This document shows, piece by piece, positions 59,886 through 64,000 of a DNA stretch of 64,000 nt; position 1 is the stretch's first letter, and each line of letters begins with the position of its first letter. A program made the translations under genes and the position numbers. The DNA is from Magnaporthiopsis rhizophila (lineage: Eukaryota > Ascomycota > Sordariomycetes > Magnaporthales > Magnaporthaceae): contig PYSS01000060.1 of the NCBI GenBank assembly GCA_003049465.1, positions 169,967 to 233,966 on the forward strand, in the 5' to 3' direction. The notes beneath the pieces were generated by a model. It was not told the origin of the DNA. It ran no database searches and worked only from the letters and a program-made list of their open reading frames with translations.

Positions 59886-60760
59886 GGGCTGACAAAAGCT
59901 TTGATCTCCTGCCTGTTGTCCAAGGTCTCGACGGACAAGAAGCTGTTCCTCGCCCACGTTTGGACGAACGACCCACACCCGGACACGATAGACCCTCAGT
60001 CACCTAGGTAGGCGGGAAAGCAACTGGAGTCCCTGGCAGCAAAACTAGCATCGTCGAACTCGGTGTCAATGTCAATGCCAGACCCAGCAAGCTCACCAAG
60101 ATCAAACAGCACGGGAACAAAATGATCGACAAGGTTGGTCTTTTCCACCTGATCAAAAACCCTTCCTGTCCAGGGCGGCGGCGGTAAGGGGGCGGAGAAG
60201 GCACGCCAGACGCGTGAGGAGCAAGGGGCACAGGTAAAGCGAGCGGCGGCCGAGGTGGAGTAGAAGGCACGTCAGAAGCGTGAGGAGCAAGAGGCACAGG
60301 TAAAGCAGGTGGCGGCCGGGGTGGAAGAGAAGGCACGCCAGAGGCGTGAGGAGCAAGGGCGACAAGGGGGTGGAGAAGGCACGCCAGAAGCGTAGAGATC
60401 AGGGGCACAGGTAAAGCAGGCGGCGGCAGGGGAACGCAGAAGCGGATAAGCAGCGGGAGGCACAGATAGCAGGCGTCGGCAAGGTGGGGGAGAGGGTTCG
60501 CTAACAGCGTGAGGAGCAGGAGGCACAGGTAAAGCATGCGGCGGTAAGGGGGCGGAAAAGCCACGCTAGAAGCGTGGGTAGTAGGAGGGCCGGATAGCAA
60601 GTGGCGGTAAGGAACAGAGAAGGCACGCCAGACGCGTGAGGAACAGGAGGCAGAGATAGAGTAGGCGGCGGCCGAGATGGAGATCGAGGAGGCGCGTAAA
60701 GCAGAGGCTGAAGATGCCACCAACGCCCGGCGCCCGTGGGGTTCAGACTCCCTGTCGTGC
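59886..60760 (+). pseudogene. decayed coding-like tract with charged helical repeats
   Basis: Plus-strand reading gives gene-like peptides in changing frames. These include a segment starting LTKALISCLLSK (about 59890-60010) and one containing KLTKIKQHGNKMIDKVG (about 60080-60150). A repeat of about 22 residues with the pattern EEKARQxREEQEAQVK follows (about 60190-60700), then IEEARKAEAEDATN. In-frame stops (for example just after AAAEVE near 60262) and length changes between repeats break it. It looks like a decayed gene for an alanine- and charge-rich helical repeat protein. It could instead be non-coding repeat DNA that happens to read this way. Confidence 0.35.
60195..60690 (+). repeat. 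degenerate ~46-66-bp minisatellite
   Basis: About eight units start with GCGTGAGGAGCA-like sequence and share GAGGCACAGGTAAAGCxGGCGGCGG and GAAGGCACGCCAGA blocks. The two best preserved units are 66 nt, a multiple of three. Others are shortened or altered. Confidence 0.85.
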
Positions 60761-61906
60761 CGCCGCCGCCAAATTCGCAACTGCACGTGCGTATTTGCGT
60801 GTGCGTGCCAAGGTGAGTGTGTGTGTGTGTGTGCTTGTGTGGCATATGTCGGCTCGCTCCACCTTGTTTATGTCACCGTTATATGGACGTGGTCGATGAT
60901 GAGCCGTTTGCGGACTTATGGGCTCACCCTCTCCTAAACCCCCATCAGCCATATGGCCTTCCAGTGTTTGGGGTCGCGGTGGCGACCTGAAGGATGTGGC
61001 GGGATTGTGTATGCGCGGGTTCGGAACTCGTCAAAGTCCTCGGCCGGGCTGCGAGCCATGATGCAAAACCACGCGTCCATCTTCCCCCTCTGGTCCTGTG
61101 GCAAAAACGACCCGACGGAGGTGTGGCGTAGCTACCGGTCATGTAGCTGCCTACCCGATGGGCTGGCTCCTGGCTCCGGCCGGCGATTGACGGGTTTCGT
61201 TTGGCATCCTTGGAGGGTAAATGCCTGCCTCCGATCACCACATGCCCTAGGCGTCGTGCGGCTGTAGAAACACGTCTGGTCAGCTGCCATGTTTGGAGGG
61301 CATGCTTCGGCGCGGCGTGCAGCAGCAGCGCGTTGCAAGTGCCCAGGACTGACCGGCACCCACGACGGGACGCGGACACTTGACCCCGATATGCCACAGG
61401 CGTTGTTGAACTCGTGAGGAGGGGCATCCAGGTCCCTCCATAGGCCACTTCTGGATTTACACTCGGCGGCGGGATGCGTGAAAAGTGCGTACGTGAGCCG
61501 TAATGCGGCCCGATGGAGGATGGAGAATTTTCGGCTCGGAAGAGAATCCTTAAAGCGACCGCGCAGTTCTTGACTGGATTGAGCTGGCTTGCGAGGCGAG
61601 GGTCCACATGCTCCTCGTCGCGTCGAGGCACGCTCCCGGTAGAGATACGGTTATGTGGCAGGACAGGGGACCTGGGCCCTCGAGCCATTCGTGCTGACAC
61701 AATGAGGCATATTCCGCATATTTACCTTGTACAGCGTGTGATGTGACCATGGATTCTTCCAGCACGTCCTGAGTGAGCGTACACCACCGCCAGGACCCCA
61801 TAGGTGGTGTACAGCTGGTAATCTGGGATAGAGCGAATCTCCCGCTGTATTCGGGCTTTGGCGTCTGCTGGATGCGTGCGAGCGTATTTAAAAGTCCATA
61901 GGCACA

Positions 61907-61968
61907 TGCACACACACACAGACAGGCAGACAGGCAGACACACACACACACACATACACACACATACA
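61907..61968. repeat. compound CA/CAGA microsatellite
   Basis: CA dinucleotides are interrupted by CAGACAGG-type tetramers and CATACA units. Confidence 0.95.
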
Positions 61969-62570
61969 CACCTAGCCTCCGCGATGTGGTATGACAGCTA
62001 GCTCAAGCAGAAAAGCCGTGGCCGAGACTTGCTTCTCCGGACTGTGAGTACATAATGATTCATAACTACCAAACATGGGGATATTACAGTGAGTGCTTAC
62101 TTTTCTTTCATGGTCTGCTCTGCTTAGACCCAGTTTCCCGTATTCTGTTTTGGCTTTACACCCTGCTGTTGGGATGATGGCACATATCAAGGTTCATCTG
62201 TGGACACGGCTTACCCTATTATGCCGCCGTTCGACAGCCGTTTAGTCGTGCACATCAATGGCATCAACATGAAGGAACCCTCAGGGGTGATACTGTAGGC
62301 CAGCGCGAAAACTCGTATTCTCCTCGAGTCAAGCGGCGAGAGGAAGCGATGGCTCGAAACCACTACTCCGCACTCGCAGACTCCAGTGACCCAAAACCAA
62401 TAAGAAATGCTTGATTCGTTTGTACACAGCGCAAAGGAAACTCAGACGAGCAAAAAAGCTTCCCGGCACTCCGATCCCAGTCAACGCCACACATAGGTCT
62501 CCATCCCTGACCTCCAAACCAGTCATGCACCGATTTTCTTGTGTCACCAGGAACAGGGTCTTGTGTCCGT

Positions 62571-63376
62571 CTAGGCGTTCTTCTCGAGGTCGGCCAGAAT
62601 CTTCTCACCTTTCTGACGTGCCGACGCGAAATCACCAACCATGTAGAAGGCACCCTCGGGGAGGTCATCACCATCTCCGTTGAGAATGGCCTTGAATGAC
62701 GCGATGGTGTCCTTGAGGTCGACAAGCTTACCCTCGAAACCGGTGAAGACTTGGGCGACTGTGAAAGGCTGACTGAGGAATCGCTGAATCTTGCGCGCAC
62801 GCTCCACTGTGAGCTTGTCGGCCTCCGACAGCTCGTCCATACCAAGAATAGCGATAATGTCCTGCAGCGACTTGTACTCCTGGAGGATCTGCTGGACGCG
62901 GGTGGCGGTGTCGTAGTGTTCCTGACCCACAATACGGGGGTCGAGCATGCGTGATTTGGAGTCCAGAGGGTCGACGGCCGGGTAGATGCCGAGCTCCGAG
63001 ATGCCGCGCGACAGCACCGTGGTGGCGTCCAGATGGGCGAATGTCGTGGCGGGAGCCGGGTCTGTCAGGTCATCGGCGGGAACGTACACAGCCTGCACAG
63101 ATGTGATGGAGCCCTGCTTGGTCGTTGTGATACGCTCTTGCATGGTGCCCATGTCGGTTGCAAGAGTGGGTTGGTAGCCGACAGCTGAGGGGATGCGGCC
63201 CAGCAGAGCCGAAACCTCAGAGCCCGCCTATGTGAGAACCAGGTTAGCCCACATCCTGCGGCATTATTGGCGACCAGGGAAGCGCAAAATCCCTGACCTG
63301 AGAAAATCGGAACACGTTATCGATGAAGAGCAGGACGTCCTGGCCCTGGCTGCGGAACTCTTCAGCGACGGTGAGG
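62571..63376 (-). CDS. ATP2: 3' half of the ATP synthase F1 beta subunit gene (5' exons absent)
   Basis: Two exons, 63298-63376 and 62571-63227, encode the last ~244 residues of the beta subunit from LTVAEEFR to LADLEKNA, followed by a stop. Conserved blocks are intact: GQDVLLFIDNVFRFSQ (Walker B), AGSEVSALLGRIPSAVGYQPTLATDMG, ALDPLD-like PAVDPLDSKSR and AILGMDELSEADKL. The inner intron has a GTCAGG donor, GCTAAC branch and TAG acceptor. The first exon is preceded by a proper intron end (TACTAACAC, then CTATAG), so more exons once lay upstream. None are seen: the Walker A half is missing and a zinc-finger ORF begins 56 nt away. The 5' exons may lie right of the window, or this is a truncated copy or an assembly joint. 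Confidence 0.85.
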
Positions 63377-63432
63377 CTATAGCGATAGTGTTAGTAAAGT
63401 CCGCAAGGCTGAAAACCAGGCTGTGGCTGCAG

Positions 63433-63972
63433 CTAGAGCTGGGCGGCGTATTGGGCGAGCTTCTTCTGGTGCTTCTTGGTCTTCTTGTGCTTGTCAATAT
63501 CCTGCTGTGTGCCAGCAGAATAATTGCAGAGGGCGCAGTGGAACTTTCTGTCCCGTTTGGCTTTCTGGAGGACGGCAGCAGCTGCCAGTGCACATTTGGT
63601 GGGAGGCGGCTTCACCACACCAGCGACTCGATCAGCGTGGGACTTGGTGGCAAGGTGGCGATCGAGAGCGACCTGGCTCGTAAGAGACAGGTCGCAAGTA
63701 TTGCACCGAAACTTGCCACCATCCCGAGCTCGCTCTCGGCTAGTTGCTGCCCACTCATTCACCTTGTCGCGGTGATTCCCCTGGTACTTGAGCTTCTCCT
63801 CGTTCACCTTCTTGGCATAGCCCACTTGGTCTGCTGTTTTCACAGCATCCCTGTACCGCTTGGCGTTGCGCACATTGCGCTCGCTCTTGTACTGAGCGCG
63901 CTCAGCAGCAGCGGCTTCCAGCTCTCCGGGGCTCAATGTGGCGTTTGCTGGGGACGCCTCGTTGGTTGACAT
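63433..63972 (-). CDS. two-finger C2H2 (U1-like) zinc-finger protein
   Basis: An open frame of 179 residues starts with ATG 28 nt from the window edge, so further 5' exons cannot be excluded. The N-terminal ~85 residues are Ala-, Glu- and Arg-rich and helical (SERNVRNAKRYRDAVKTADQVG). Two zinc fingers follow with identical C-x2-C-x12-H-x5-H spacing: Cys90, Cys93, His106, His112 and Cys146, Cys149, His162, His168. This spacing is typical of U1/JAZ-type fingers that bind double-stranded RNA or RNA-protein complexes. The repeated basic pattern around both fingers argues for a true gene. It lies on the same strand as, and directly upstream of, the ATP2 fragment. Function unknown. Confidence 0.72.
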   Translation of the reverse strand: MSTNEASPANATLSPGELEAAAAERAQYKSERNVRNAKRYRDAVKTADQVGYAKKVNEEKLKYQGNHRDKVNEWAATSRERARDGGKFRCNTCDLSLTSQVALDRHLATKSHADRVAGVVKPPPTKCALAAAAVLQKAKRDRKFHCALCNYSAGTQQDIDKHKKTKKHQKKLAQYAAQL

Positions 63973-64000
63973 ATGGGTGCAGAGCCAGGTCCACTCAACC

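Larger units (their letters stand above)
59710..62570. other. gene-poor region with minisatellite and CA repeats
   Basis: Between the ClpX gene and the ATP2 fragment there is no intact gene. It contains a decayed coding-like repeat tract (see separate entry), a GT microsatellite near 60815-60840 and a compound CA repeat at 61907-61968. The remainder shows only short unsupported frames. Confidence 0.6.

Noticed and set aside
60004..60786. 260-residue minus-strand frame rich in Pro, Leu and Ala
   Set aside because: It is the antisense reading of the minisatellite. The plus-strand reading has the better, charged helical character.

Overview
The window is nuclear DNA from a filamentous ascomycete (Pezizomycotina, most likely Sordariomycetes). 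The genes carry short spliceosomal introns, mostly 49-150 nt, with GT(A/G)AGT-like donors, CTAAC or CTGAC branch sites and AG acceptors. The products are typical fungal ones: a mitochondrial COX5 precursor, TYW4 (PPM2), Mms22, Get5, a Zn2Cys6 factor and a phenol hydroxylase-type flavoenzyme. The DNA is GC-rich with long homopolymer runs, two N sites (689-732 and 34495) and several simple repeats. All gene models were spliced by hand from the sequence and each was checked to keep one open frame.

Layout, left to right. 1-6392 holds no gene I can support. 6393-10022 (-) is a Ulp1-type SUMO protease with a 33-bp minisatellite in its coding sequence. 11344-13741 (-) is an FAD phenol 2-monooxygenase family enzyme. 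15813-18067 (+) is a conserved-looking protein of unknown function. 18851-19702 (-) is an Arg-Ser/His-rich protein with glycine zippers. 20689-24301 (-) is TYW4/PPM2, divergent from GET5 (24677-25385, +). Cofilin (25934-27124, -) follows, then mitochondrial HSP60 (28515-30456, -), which is divergent from a Zn2Cys6 transcription factor (31500-33544, +).

From 34869 to 42906 four minus-strand genes encode an acidic nuclear-type protein, a coiled-coil protein and two small Myb/SANT-like proteins. Three of these four share the look of a short tri-helical domain plus a disordered charged tail. 43543-50274 (-) is the very large MMS22/Mus7 replication-repair gene, divergent from COX5 (51655-52596, +). 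Glycogen branching enzyme (53254-56029, -) is divergent from a mitochondrial ClpX-type ATPase (57855-59709, +).

The last 4 kb is unusual. A gene-poor stretch carries a decayed, coding-like minisatellite. It is followed by the 3' half of the ATP synthase beta gene (62571-63376, -) with an intact intron and splice sites. Directly upstream, where its 5' exons should be, lies a two-finger zinc-finger ORF (63433-63972, -).

Most genes are unrelated housekeeping genes. The only functional themes are mitochondrial protein folding and energy (HSP60, ClpX, COX5, ATP2) and nuclear regulation. I did not find a convincing new multi-gene system. The best leads are the ATP2/zinc-finger junction, the cluster of small Myb-like proteins, and the decayed repeat tract.
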